A stretch of DNA of 64,000 nucleotides from CAYSEQ01 sp964430475 (GTDB lineage: Bacteria > Patescibacteriota > Microgenomatia > UBA8517). A program made the translations under genes and the position numbers. Positions 6,850 to 15,391 of the stretch are shown here, in pieces. Position 1 is the stretch's first letter, and every line of letters starts with the position of its first letter. The DNA lies in contig CAYSEQ010000001.1 in the NCBI GenBank assembly GCA_964430475.1, positions 1 through 64,000 on the forward strand. The letters are read 5' to 3'. The notes below the pieces were generated by a model. That model was not told the origin of the DNA, did not search any database, and saw nothing but the letters and a program-made list of their open reading frames with translations.

Positions 6850-8148
6850 TCAAAATTTCATATTTAAAATAGCAACGGCGTTTTTTCCGGGTTCAAAGGT
6901 GTTATCTAAAAATGGTATCTTGGGAATTATCTCTATTTCCAATCCCTTATTTGAGGTGAGTATCACTTTGTCTGCCTGCCAGATTTTTTGACCAGTGTTT
7001 TTGACTGCAACTAATCCCACTAACTTTCCCTTGCTTGGGATAATTGGAGGGAATAAAATTGCGGTGATGTCAAGTGAATTAGTTTGAACCGGTGAGCCCT
7101 TGGGTTTGGGAAGATTTTTTACTTCGTTGTAAAAATTATAAAAGCTACCATCCTTTTTCTTCCAAGAAAAGATGTCAAAAGGAGGATGTTGATAGTGTAA
7201 AATGAAAGGGGTCACAGCCACGATTCTAGGATCTTTCCAAACGCTTGAGAACGCGTTTTTGATTCTTTCAGATATCTCATCTTCACTTTTTAAATTTAGT
7301 TGGTCGTTGTTGGGGTTTTTGTTTTGTTTTTCGTCCTCGGTTTCATGAGCCCATCCTGTTTCGGTTATAAAAACAGGGAAATTTTTATCAACACCCATTT
7401 TTTTTAAAAGATTTAATTCCCACTCAAAGGTTTTTATACTTCCCCTACCCTCTTTTATTTCAATACCTTTAGAATCATAGGAAGGATACGAATGCGACAC
7501 CCAACCGTCTGCATATTCAAAGACATTTGGTTTGTGAGAAAGCATAGCTTTTATAAAATCTTCTTCATTCATAGTTTCATCCGAGTTTGGAGCAAGAGCA
7601 TCAAATCCGGCAGGTAGAACAAAAAAATCCTGGGAAGCCTTTTTGAGTTCTTTTGCGAAGTTATAAAAATATTCTGCATACTCGTTAGGACTTATTTCTC
7701 CTCCCCATTCTTTGGCATGGTTGGGTTCATTACCGATTATTACATATCTATTTTTGACCACCCAGTTAAGATTATTTAAGAACAAGACCCATTCTTTAAT
7801 GTCTTCTAAATTTGGTTTTTCCCACTTATCCGGTAATTGTCTTGTTGCAATCCTTACAATCGGGATTAGGTGGAATCTTCTTAATTGGTTGAAAAATTCT
7901 TGCCATCTTTTCGGGTCTTTTTCATCTTTTCTGATTACGAAAGTTACATATCCCCAATCTCCGCCGTTAGAGTTGACTAGTGCTTTTGCATCATCAAGGT
8001 CATTTTCATTTAATATGTGGATACCGAAGTAGTTGTTTGGAACAGTAAGAGGGTTTTCAACTGCTGAGATTTCATTCGTAAAATTCGTAAGAAGATAAAA
8101 GAGTAAAAAAGTCAAAAGGATAACTATTCTTAAACACCTATTTAGCAT
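6850..8148 (-). CDS. Exported clan GH-A-like glycoside hydrolase
   Basis: 432 residues with an N-terminal hydrophobic signal or anchor (IVILLTFLLFYLLTNF). The (beta/alpha)8-type catalytic region has both carboxylates of clan GH-A retaining enzymes: VIIGNEPNHA with the acid/base Glu at about 141, and VFITETGWAH with the nucleophile Glu at about 263. Other barrel-strand remnants are LIPIVRIAT and GWVSHSYPS. A C-terminal roughly 90-residue segment looks like a beta-sandwich (ITAILFPPIIPSKGKLVGLV). Such enzymes cleave beta-linked polysaccharides. The exact GH family is not decided. The gene stands alone on the minus strand beside the element's right boundary. Confidence 0.75.
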   Translation of the reverse strand: MLNRCLRIVILLTFLLFYLLTNFTNEISAVENPLTVPNNYFGIHILNENDLDDAKALVNSNGGDWGYVTFVIRKDEKDPKRWQEFFNQLRRFHLIPIVRIATRQLPDKWEKPNLEDIKEWVLFLNNLNWVVKNRYVIIGNEPNHAKEWGGEISPNEYAEYFYNFAKELKKASQDFFVLPAGFDALAPNSDETMNEEDFIKAMLSHKPNVFEYADGWVSHSYPSYDSKGIEIKEGRGSIKTFEWELNLLKKMGVDKNFPVFITETGWAHETEDEKQNKNPNNDQLNLKSEDEISERIKNAFSSVWKDPRIVAVTPFILHYQHPPFDIFSWKKKDGSFYNFYNEVKNLPKPKGSPVQTNSLDITAILFPPIIPSKGKLVGLVAVKNTGQKIWQADKVILTSNKGLEIEIIPKIPFLDNTFEPGKNAVAILNMKF

Positions 8149-8217
8149 AGTTTGTATAGATATTTTAGCAGAGGTCTTAATGAAGCAAAGCGCTGCAAAT
8201 TTTATTGAATTTTTTCC

Positions 8218-8937
8218 TCAAATGAATTTAAATGTCTTTATTATTTGGTTTGTCGTTTCTTCATAGACTTTTTTGTCTTCTTCTTCACCCGCATAAGTTT
8301 GTGTGATTTCATATACCTTGTCTTTGTGGGAAGTATAGGTAAGGGTGTGATCGGTGCCAAAGCAACCTTTTAGAGTATATTGGAATCCTTCGCCTAAGCT
8401 TAAAGTAACTTTTGATATCTCGCTCTGGATGACATTTGGTCCACAGTTTACTTTGGAGTTATCCCATCGCTCAGTTGCCCATTGAAGCGGGGTTTTTTGA
8501 GATACATTTCCGAGTTGGGTTACATTGAATTGGTATCCGTCAAAAAGGCTTGATATGGGTCTTTGGCTCTGCCCTGGGCCTATATATTGGAATCTAACAG
8601 TCTCGCCTAAATTTACTAATTTTACCTCTTTCGGATATTTAAGACTGAATTCAGAGCCAATATATGTTTCCCAATCCTTGGCGAATTCCAAGTCGGGAGA
8701 GGGATAAGGAGTTAAGAGCAAAGTTGTTTTTTCAGGAAAATTAGTTGTTTGTGAAAGCTTTTGTATTTTTCTTTGGAGTAGATAGTTTTGATAAGCAAAA
8801 TATACAAATCCACCGGCCATTAGTAGAGAAACAAGAACGAGAACGATCATCAAAGATGTGTTAGTTTGTTTTAACTTAGAAGTTGATAGGGATGGTATTT
8901 GTTTTAGTGGCTGATGGGGTTGGATTTTTCTCTCCAT
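8218..8937 (-). CDS. Single-pass membrane protein, unknown function
   Basis: 239 residues: a 28-residue polar N-terminus, one transmembrane helix (SLMIVLVLVSLLMAGGFVYF, about 28-48), and an extracytoplasmic domain of about 165 residues with three cysteines (NCGPNV, GCFGTD). The domain resembles the PsbP/DUF-type beta folds often annotated in Patescibacteria (FSLKYPKEVKLV is a frequent opening motif), but I cannot name the family with confidence. No catalytic residues are evident. It lies 69 nt downstream of the hydrolase start on the same strand and may or may not be co-transcribed with it. Confidence 0.65.
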   Translation of the reverse strand: MERKIQPHQPLKQIPSLSTSKLKQTNTSLMIVLVLVSLLMAGGFVYFAYQNYLLQRKIQKLSQTTNFPEKTTLLLTPYPSPDLEFAKDWETYIGSEFSLKYPKEVKLVNLGETVRFQYIGPGQSQRPISSLFDGYQFNVTQLGNVSQKTPLQWATERWDNSKVNCGPNVIQSEISKVTLSLGEGFQYTLKGCFGTDHTLTYTSHKDKVYEITQTYAGEEEDKKVYEETTNQIIKTFKFI

Positions 8938-9000
8938 GTCTTTAAGTTTATATTACTTCTTTTTTTTGTTAATGTAAGGAATCTAAATGTGAATAAAGAA

Positions 9001-9528
9001 CTATTTTTGAGAAGTTAATTTAATAGATAGTTGTAGCGCTTGATTTTGTATAAAGTCGTCTTCATTATCTAATCCTCCGACTTCTAATGACAGCTGTAGA
9101 ATGTTTGCCTTTAATTCTGGACTGACTTGAGCCACCACTTCATCCAGTATTGCCCAGCCCGCAATACGAGTATCCACACCTTCTTCGTTTAATAAAAATT
9201 TTTGTTTATAAGTTTCATCTAAAAAGGAAAAAACATTTTTTCCAATAGCCTCTAAATGTTCGGGGATAAGATCGAAGCCTTTTAGTATATTTCCTATAAC
9301 ATACAAACTTTGGAGTGGTGTGTGTCTATCTTCAGAAAGAGCAACAACCTGCTTGCCTAAATTTAATCTTGTTTGCTCGTTGAAATTTGCACAATTATTG
9401 TTTAAATAATCCAACAATCGTTCTACCTGCGGTGTAAGATATCCTTTGGTTTCTACTTGATTCCTAAGTTCAGAAACAAATTTCCGGCATGTTCCGGGTT
9501 CATTTATTTTTCTAGTTTCTATATTCAT
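9001..9528 (-). CDS. All-helical hypothetical protein
   Basis: 175 residues, predicted almost entirely helical, with repeated hydrophobic helix pairs that could be HEAT-like. No signal peptide, membrane segment or catalytic motif is seen. It follows the transglutaminase-like gene by 8 nt on the same strand, so the two are one operon and it is a probable partner of that protein. I do not recognise the family. Confidence 0.6.
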   Translation of the reverse strand: MNIETRKINEPGTCRKFVSELRNQVETKGYLTPQVERLLDYLNNNCANFNEQTRLNLGKQVVALSEDRHTPLQSLYVIGNILKGFDLIPEHLEAIGKNVFSFLDETYKQKFLLNEEGVDTRIAGWAILDEVVAQVSPELKANILQLSLEVGGLDNEDDFIQNQALQLSIKLTSQK

Positions 9529-9536
9529 AGTTTTAT

Positions 9537-9947
9537 CTACACTTGATACAATTCTTTCCCTTCTGAGTCAAAATATTTTCTATTAAAACGGTTGATTCCT
9601 ATTTCCGGAAACCCTCCCTGTCTCATAAAATCTTCGTAGTTAAAATTTCCAAAATTACTCCCTCCGGGCGGATTCGCAATATCAACAAGATAAAGTTTTC
9701 TGCCCACCTTAATTTCATTCCATGCATGTGTTCCAGGAATGCCATTTTTGCCAAAGGCCGCATATCCACGTACTAAGCTTGTTTCAATACCAATTTCAGA
9801 AGCTAATACTTGAAACAATAAAGAGCGGTGCCTACACACACCTGCCAGTCCATTCTCCACCGTTATATTTCCCAAATGTACTTCTTTTCCGGGTGGTTTT
9901 TCTAATTTTTCTTGAACAATTCTTACTGCATTTGGATCATGCATCAT
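9537..9947 (-). CDS. Transglutaminase-like (EDR1-type) cysteine peptidase, C-terminal part
   Basis: 136 residues carrying a complete Cys-His-Asp arrangement of the transglutaminase/EDR1 fold: GLAGVCRHRSLLFQVLA (Cys about 38), GTHAWNEI (His) and LYLVDIANPP (Asp). The sequence between this Met and the upstream gene's stop is also coding: the codons FVYE lie in the same frame directly after a TAA at 9960-9962. The helix that normally precedes this domain is split by that stop, so this is probably the C-terminal half of one interrupted gene. Alternatively translation restarts at the double Met at 9947. Confidence 0.7.
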   Translation of the reverse strand: MMHDPNAVRIVQEKLEKPPGKEVHLGNITVENGLAGVCRHRSLLFQVLASEIGIETSLVRGYAAFGKNGIPGTHAWNEIKVGRKLYLVDIANPPGGSNFGNFNYEDFMRQGGFPEIGINRFNRKYFDSEGKELYQV

Positions 9948-9959
9948 TTCATAAACAAA

Positions 9960-10856
9960 TTACGCTAATTCAAAAACTGTTCTCAAGCCCCTGCCATATA
10001 TTTCTTGAATTTTTTTTGCTTTCTCAATCATTTGGTTTAGCCGGGGGTCTTTTTTCCTATCAACCACAATAACTTCTCTATAAGGATCGATTGCTCTTCC
10101 TTCATTATCGAATTGAGTGTCTCTGCCACCATCTTTATAACCATCTAGTATTTGACCTGAAAGTCTGTTTTCACGATTAAATTGTAATGCCTGTTCAAAA
10201 CCTTTCTCTAAAGCAGTCTCTTGCGGTCCTTCTTGCCCAGTAGCTTGTGGTTGGTGGGCCATTGCTTCTTCTTCAAGCAGTCTAATTTGTTCTAAATACT
10301 CCCATTGTTTCCCATATAAATATTTTCCTAATGCTTTGGCGCTTCGCTCGTATTCCAGTCTCTTTTCCTTACCATTTGCTCGCTCAATCCCATCTAAGAA
10401 TTCACTTAATGCTTTTTCATAATCTAAAGCAGTAGGAAATTTTTCTAAAAAATTACCTAAATCCCAGAGGGCTAAATAGTCACGACTTCTAAAATCACCC
10501 CTAGCGAAATAAGCGATAATTCCTAGTTCCTGCTTATTACTTGAAATCGCACTAAGACGCATCGCAAGCTGTGGTTCTTTATTACGTTCTTCATAAGGAA
10601 ATTTAGGGACGATCCTACTAATTAACCAGCCATATTGAGTTTCTCCAATTTCTCCTTTAGAGACTTGCTCTAAATATTTTTCTCGTTCTCCCTGTTCTAA
10701 CTGAACTTCGTGTTCCGCGATTAGATTTATATCACCTCTTAAAATAGATGCAATGATTTTATTCTGCTGTCTTTCATTGGGTTTTGGTTTTTCTCTTAAT
10801 TGCCAAACTTCCTTGTAGGTTATTTGGGAATTTTCGGGTTCGCTACTCTCACTCAT
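9960..10856 (-). CDS. Helical N-terminal part of the EDR1-type protein, ends at in-frame TAA
   Basis: 298 residues, charged and helical, without signal peptide or membrane segment. Residues about 200-298 include DKGG/DGYKDGG-type loops and IDPYREVIVVDRKKDPRLNQ, then the helix IEKAKKIQEIYGRGLRTVFE that leads directly into the transglutaminase-like core encoded after the stop codon, in the same frame. Together the two parts would make about 440 residues. Large cytoplasmic proteins with a helical N-terminus and an EDR1/transglutaminase core are common in Patescibacteria; their role is unknown. The stop could be a true nonsense mutation, a sequencing error or a site of readthrough. Confidence 0.65.
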   Translation of the reverse strand: MSESSEPENSQITYKEVWQLREKPKPNERQQNKIIASILRGDINLIAEHEVQLEQGEREKYLEQVSKGEIGETQYGWLISRIVPKFPYEERNKEPQLAMRLSAISSNKQELGIIAYFARGDFRSRDYLALWDLGNFLEKFPTALDYEKALSEFLDGIERANGKEKRLEYERSAKALGKYLYGKQWEYLEQIRLLEEEAMAHQPQATGQEGPQETALEKGFEQALQFNRENRLSGQILDGYKDGGRDTQFDNEGRAIDPYREVIVVDRKKDPRLNQMIEKAKKIQEIYGRGLRTVFELA

Positions 10857-10997
10857 GTTTCGAGGCCTTTTTCTAACTTAACTCTATTTTATTCAACATA
10901 TCACAATCAAATCAAATCAAATTTCCGAACTCAGATCAAGTACCGCTTCATAGTGTCATTTATTTTGCTATTAATTTATAGGTTCTGGTTGATTATG

Positions 10998-11069
10998 AGC
11001 GAGGGACGGGAATTGAACCCGCGACCTTCTCGTTGGCAACGAGACGTTCTACCCCTGAACTACCCTCGC
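10998..11069 (-). tRNA. tRNA-Gly (GCC)
   Basis: Acceptor GCGAGGG/CCCTCGC, anticodon stem TCTCG/CGAGA closing TTGCCAA (anticodon GCC), T-arm GCGGG-TTCAATT-CCCGT and discriminator U typical of tRNA-Gly. First of three clustered minus-strand tRNA genes. Confidence 0.94.
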
Positions 11070-11087
11070 TTAGCTAATAAAATTTTG

Positions 11088-11160
11088 TGCCGAGGGCGTG
11101 AGTCGAACACGCATCTGACGCTCTTCAGGCGCCCGCCGTGACCACCTTGGCTACCTCGGC
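11088..11160 (-). tRNA. tRNA-Phe (GAA)
   Basis: Acceptor GCCGAGG/CCTCGGC with discriminator A, anticodon loop CTGAAGA (anticodon GAA) closed by GGCGC/GCGTC, and T-arm GCGTG-TTCGACT-CACGC. The D-stem is slightly irregular. Confidence 0.92.
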
Positions 11161-11173
11161 ATCTTAAAAAATG

Positions 11174-11247
11174 TGACCGCTGTAGGGCTCGAACCTACGA
11201 CCTCATCGATGTAAGCGATGCGCTCTGCCAAGCTGAGCTAAGCGGTC
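11174..11247 (-). tRNA. tRNA-Val (TAC)
   Basis: Acceptor GACCGCT/AGCGGTC, D-arm GCTC/GAGC, anticodon stem CATCG/CGATG around CTTACAT (anticodon TAC) and T-arm GTAGG-TTCGAGC-CCTAC. It lies 13 nt from tRNA-Phe, so the three tRNAs are likely co-transcribed. Confidence 0.94.
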
Positions 11248-11349
11248 GAAAAGCTTGCTTTAAAATCTTGGCATTTCTTCAGGTTGTGTTTTTGAAAATT
11301 CTTTCTCTTTAATAAATTATATAAAAATGTGTAGCTAAAGTAAATTGGT

Positions 11350-12663
11350 TTAGTAAATATTTGGTTTCTCAAGTGAAGAATCTTGGATAACCTTAGTAAG
11401 TTGGTTAGGATTTGATAAATCCAATTGATAAATTGAAGATTGAAGTTGAGGAGCTGTTGTAGGATCCTTGGTGGTTCCTTCATCAAGGGTTAAATAAAGT
11501 ATTTTCCCATCTGGAGAAATTTTGATATTGCCTAAACCTTTGTAGTTATAACTATCGCCCATCTGAGTTGATCTTTCAAACTGGGTAAGAAGTCTTTTTT
11601 TTGGCAGTTTGAATGTCAATTTCATAGATATAAAATATTTCTTCATTGTTAGTCCCAGGGCTCGTATAATAAAGTGTACCAAGATAAACTTTATTTTGAT
11701 ATGTATCGACACTGAGTGTCAGACCTTTTACTCTAGTAATTTCTAAAGTATTTTCGGGAGAATTTAGATTTAATTTTTCTATTATGTTTTCATAATCGGC
11801 TAAATTTGAATGGGAGATAATTAAGGTTTGGTTGTCTAAGTACCCCAAAAGATGTTTAGAAAGCCCCATCTCCCATCTAATTGGAAGATCGTGTATATTT
11901 CGAGTAGTAAGATCAACGAAACTTTTAGAAACCCGCTCATAAAAATTTTTACTGAAGACTATCTTTGTATTATCTGGAGAAAATAAAGGATTAGAATACA
12001 ATAGGACAATACTTTTGGAGTATGGGTCAGAGACAGGTAAGGAAAAGATTTCTTCTAATTCTCCTTTATCTACATCATAAACAAACAAGCTATCACTTGT
12101 GGTTATTGCAATCTTTTTGGCATCATTGGATATCCCCACATCCGTAATCTGTATTGCGTATTCGCTTTGAGGAAATTCTTTTATTTTAAGTTCATATATT
12201 TTTTTCATCTCTTCGTTCTCAGGGCTATAGATGAAGACAGAATCCGGGATTACATAAATAAAATTGTTTGGTGTTACTACCTTTTTCCCTGAAACAAAGA
12301 CAATTAAAGACATATCAGGTGCCTCTCTGAAGGTGTATATGCCTTCGTTAGTATCAGTTATTTTTTTGTGTCTACCTTGTCTGTCCATTATCCAAATTTC
12401 CCCATCTTTTAGATATACAAGTTCTTTCATGCTTGGTTTTGGGGTTTCTTGAGTTTCTTTTGTTACAGAAGGAGTGACTTCGGTAGATATTCCGTTTTTC
12501 CGAAAAAGATTTTTGTTCGAAATTATAATAAAAGAGATTAAGATGACTACTAAAAAGGTTAGAAGAACAACTAGAGATGAAAGAATAATGAGCAGAGTTT
12601 TATTCTTCTTACTTTCTTCTTCCCAACTAGGTTTTCGGTTGGCAGGATATTATTATTGAACAT
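11350..12663 (-). pseudogene. Frameshifted membrane-anchored beta-propeller-like protein
   Basis: Three frames join into one sensible protein: a short N-terminus from ATG 12663 (MFNNN), a transmembrane helix (TLLIILSSLVVLLTFLVVIL, no start codon of its own in that frame), a roughly 280-residue WD40/TolB-like repeat region (VYLKDGEIWIMD, GISNDAKKIAITT, LFSPDNTKIVFSK) and a last propeller strand in another frame (IKISPDGKILYLTLDEG). The lower break lies at a run of eight A (11595-11602 on the plus strand as T8); removing one A restores the frame. The upper break lies between 12663 and about 12640. The part readable without shifts is 11576-12430. It could be a pseudogene, contain two sequencing errors, or use slippage at the A8 run. 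Confidence 0.6.
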
Positions 12664-12702
12664 AAAAATTTGCAAAAATTTTGATGTTTTTTGTACTTTT
12701 TG

Positions 12703-12785
12703 TGCGGGGAAGAGGACTCGAACCTCCAAGCCTAAAAGGCACAGCCTCCTCAAGACTGCGCGTCTACCAATTCCGCCATCCCCGC
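12703..12785 (-). tRNA. tRNA-Leu (GAG)
   Basis: Class II tRNA with long variable arm (GCTGTGCCTTTTAGGC region), acceptor GCGGGGA/TTCCCCGC-type pairing, anticodon stem CAGTC/GGCTG around TTGAGGA (anticodon GAG). Seven nt separate it from the next tRNA-Leu. Confidence 0.92.
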
Positions 12786-12791
12786 TTTTAG

Positions 12792-12876
12792 TGCAGATGA
12801 GAGGATTTGAACCTCCATGAGCTTAAGGCTCACAGGCTCCTGAAGCCTGCGCGTCTACCAATTCCGCCACATCTGC
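12792..12876 (-). tRNA. tRNA-Leu (CAG)
   Basis: Class II tRNA: acceptor GCAGATG/CATCTGC, long variable arm (GTGAGCCTTAAGCTCAT), anticodon stem CAGGC/GCCTG around TTCAGGA (anticodon CAG). It forms a tandem with tRNA-Leu (GAG). Confidence 0.93.
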
Positions 12877-13044
12877 CTAAAAAGTTTAATGCTATAACTT
12901 TTCGCTAATTATTATACCAGAAGAATTAAAAGAAATTAAAATTTTCGTTCATATCAGAAACTTAGATCTTTTGAGTTAAGCTTGGCGGTAAAAATTTTTA
13001 TATCTTGACATCTAGGCGTTAGTAATGTTAAAAATTTCATTGAA

Positions 13045-13452
13045 ATGTCAAAGGAAATAATATCAAACATCACTAAAGAGGACGATCAAGATGGCTTATT
13101 AGATACACCCTGGAATAAGGAACTTATAGAGGAAGCCATAGAACTTTTTAGAAAAGAGTGGGAAAAAGAAAAACCTTTAGAAGTTTGGCTAAGAATTGGT
13201 CAACATCCTATTGTTGAGGGAGATGGTGGTGCAGAAGGTCCCTTAGATACTCTCCACTTATATATAATCCATGAGAATCCGGATCCTGAGAGAAACTTTA
13301 GATATTACAATCTTGAAATTGAATGGAGTGATCAAGGAAATGATTTACCAATCAATGTAAAACCAATTAGTCTTTCTTCATTAGGCAAAAGTCTTGAGGA
13401 AGTTAGAGAACTTTACGATATTTACCCCGAAACCTGCCGAAGAGTAAGCTAA
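13045..13452 (+). CDS. Hypothetical acidic cytoplasmic protein
   Basis: 135 residues, acidic, no signal peptide or membrane helix. It has a helix (WNKELIEEAIELFRKEW) followed by beta strands (LEVWLRIGQHPIVEG, LHLYIIHE, YYNLEIEWSD). A TTGACA box at 13005-13010 lies about 35 nt before the ATG with only a weak -10. It is convergent with the ATP-grasp gene 24 nt away. I do not recognise the family. Confidence 0.55.
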   Translation: MSKEIISNITKEDDQDGLLDTPWNKELIEEAIELFRKEWEKEKPLEVWLRIGQHPIVEGDGGAEGPLDTLHLYIIHENPDPERNFRYYNLEIEWSDQGNDLPINVKPISLSSLGKSLEEVRELYDIYPETCRRVS

Positions 13453-13475
13453 ACTGAAAGTTTTTAATAGAATTT

Positions 13476-14531
13476 TTATTTACTGGGTATTACTGGAAGA
13501 CGTGTTTTTCCCTGCGCATCTCTTATTGTATTAAGCAAAAGTCTTTTTAAGATCTCTGTAAAACTTATTCCGTAGATATCCAGTATGACGGAGATTGCTG
13601 CGAAGGTTTCTTTTGGCCCAAAAGCTGGATTACAGTTTGAGTCAATAAAGAAATATCTTCCCGATTGATCAATCCTTATGTCAAATTTGCCATAGTCGTA
13701 CATTTTGGTTACATCGAAAGCCTTTTTAACATATTCTTTTAGTATTGGATCTTCATATTTTCCGTAGTGGAAACTGGTATACCCTTCACTGATCCATTGG
13801 TCCTCAAAAGTGGCGAATAAATATTTTTTATCTTTTTTTTGAAAAATTTTCTCTGCTAGATAGACTTTTTTGTTTAATCCTTCAAGAAGTATTGCCGTAA
13901 TTTCTCTTCCAACAATAAATTCTTCAACTATTACAGGTTGTTTATAGGTTTTTATTAAGAATTTTAACCTTTCCCGAAGGTGTTTTTCATTTTCTGAGAC
14001 AGCATTCTCAGTTATCTCAACAGCTCCGTGTACTTCATTTAATTTGGAAATCAGAGGAAATCTAAGGGTAGGGTCAAGATAGTCACTTGGTGTATTAAAT
14101 AGTTGGTAATTTGGTACTGGTATCCCGTTTTGTTGAAGAAGTTTTTTGACAATGAATTTATTGCCGTCTATTGACATTCCCAAAACATCCGCGCCTGTGT
14201 AAGGAATTTCCAAAAGTTCCAAAACGCCTGGGACAACTGATGATAAACTCTCGCTTCCTTTAACCGAATCAACGAGATTAAGAACCATATCAGGTTTACC
14301 TTTTTTAAGTTTCTCAGTCAAAGAGGAATTTCCAGGATAAAGGACGGTTTTGATATTCATTTTCCTAAGATAATTTGAAATGGTTTCGGCATCCCTTTTG
14401 GCGTCTTTTTCAGTTATGTATTGAGCCTCCGTGGGGAAGTATTCGCGTTTAACATCGCTATAGATTATTCCTACCTTTTCAGGCAAGCCGTTTAGAACTT
14501 TTGAATTCTTATCTTTGACTTTTAGTTGCAT
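13476..14531 (-). CDS. ATP-grasp ligase, D-Ala-D-Ala-ligase-like
   Basis: About 351 residues from ATG 14531; a TTG 15 nt further upstream in the same frame would add five residues. The N-terminal Ddl-like domain has KVGIIYSD and KPDMVLNLVDSVKGSESL, and ends with the family signature LLEIPYTGADVLGMSIDGNK. The ATP-grasp domain follows: PVIVEEFIVGREITAIL (Glu-rich lid and strand), GKFDIRIDQSGRYFFIDSNCNPAFGP split over two strands, with the metal-binding Asp and the DSNCNP asparagine. Ddl makes the D-Ala-D-Ala dipeptide of peptidoglycan. The general fold is clear, but homologues with other amino-acid substrates are common, so no symbol is given. It is a single gene on the minus strand. Confidence 0.75.
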   Translation of the reverse strand: MQLKVKDKNSKVLNGLPEKVGIIYSDVKREYFPTEAQYITEKDAKRDAETISNYLRKMNIKTVLYPGNSSLTEKLKKGKPDMVLNLVDSVKGSESLSSVVPGVLELLEIPYTGADVLGMSIDGNKFIVKKLLQQNGIPVPNYQLFNTPSDYLDPTLRFPLISKLNEVHGAVEITENAVSENEKHLRERLKFLIKTYKQPVIVEEFIVGREITAILLEGLNKKVYLAEKIFQKKDKKYLFATFEDQWISEGYTSFHYGKYEDPILKEYVKKAFDVTKMYDYGKFDIRIDQSGRYFFIDSNCNPAFGPKETFAAISVILDIYGISFTEILKRLLLNTIRDAQGKTRLPVIPSK

Positions 14532-14639
14532 ATTTTTTAAATTCAAAAGTAAGAAATTTTTATTGAAAAGTCAATTAGAGAAGTGATTTGTAAGTAAAAT
14601 TTTGTTAAAATAAGCGGGAATTCAAAAAATCGTTGTCTT

Positions 14640-14713
14640 GCCCCTGTAGCTCAATTGGACAGAGCAGGTCGGTTCTAACGACACGGTTGGGGGTTCGACT
14701 CCCTCCAGGGGCA
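14640..14713 (+). tRNA. tRNA-Arg (TCT)
   Basis: Acceptor GCCCCTG/CAGGGGC with discriminator A, D-arm GCTC/GAGC, anticodon loop GTTCTAA (anticodon TCT), T-arm GGGGG-TTCGACT-CCCTC. The outermost anticodon-stem pair is mismatched (G-A). The decayed mer region begins just downstream of its 3' end. Confidence 0.9.
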
Positions 14714-14976
14714 CAAAGCTGTTGTAGATGTTGGCGGTAGTATGTGTATGGAGGCTTAGGAAAGTTTCTGATTAAAAATTATGGATTCAATGGCGAAGAA
14801 CTTGTAGAAGTTTGGAATTTATCGGATGGTTGCGGAGGGAGTGGAGAACATATTCATTAAAGGATTTTAAATCTCACAAGTCACAAAAGTTGAAACTTGG
14901 TTAATATTCACGCGCAATATTAAAAAATACAAAAAAGATATTGGAGAAAATACATAGAGAAACAATTAATCGTACT
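14714..14976 (+). other. Gap after tRNA-Arg; likely decayed coding DNA
   Basis: No open gene. One frame shows a short protein-like stretch (NYGFNGEELVEVWNLSDG) flanked by stops, suggesting an unidentifiable gene remnant that continues the decayed region to its right. Confidence 0.3.
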
Positions 14977-15391
14977 ATGAAAATTTATTTTTCAGGTTCA
15001 ATTAGGGGTGGGCGTGATGACCAAAAACTTTATGTTAAGATTATTGGTTTGCTTAGTAAGTACGGTGAGGTTTTGACAAAACACATTGGAGATAAAAATT
15101 TGTCTGCCTTGGGGGAGAGTTATTTGACAGATGAAGTATTTACGAACGCGATATAGGTTGGCTTAACGAAGCTGATGTTGTGATTGCTGAGGTAACAATG
15201 CCGAGCTTGGGTGTTGGTTATGAGATTGGAAAAATCGAAGGAAAAAAGCCGATACTTTGCCTTTATCGAAAGCAAAGAAGTAAAAGATTATCCGCTGTGT
15301 GATTGCTGGAAATAAAAATTTGAAATTAAAGGTGTACAAGAATATGTATGAGCTTAAAAGAATTATTAAAAACTTTTTTACGAATTTATAA
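14977..15391 (+). pseudogene. Nucleoside 2-deoxyribosyltransferase-like remnant
   Basis: Starts as MKIYFSGSIRGGRDDQKLYV and GEVLTKHIGDKNLSALGES, the strongly conserved beginning of nucleoside 2-deoxyribosyltransferase/DNPH1-type proteins. It then shifts frame near 15140 to IYERDIGWLNEADVVIAEV and PSLGVGYEIGKIEG, which hold the conserved Glu of the active site. It shifts again near 15290 to AGNKNLKLKVYKNMYELKR before a stop at 15389. At least two frameshifts are therefore needed to read the whole domain. The enzyme family transfers or hydrolyses the deoxyribosyl bond of nucleosides or nucleotides. The gene cannot make a full protein as written. Confidence 0.75.
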
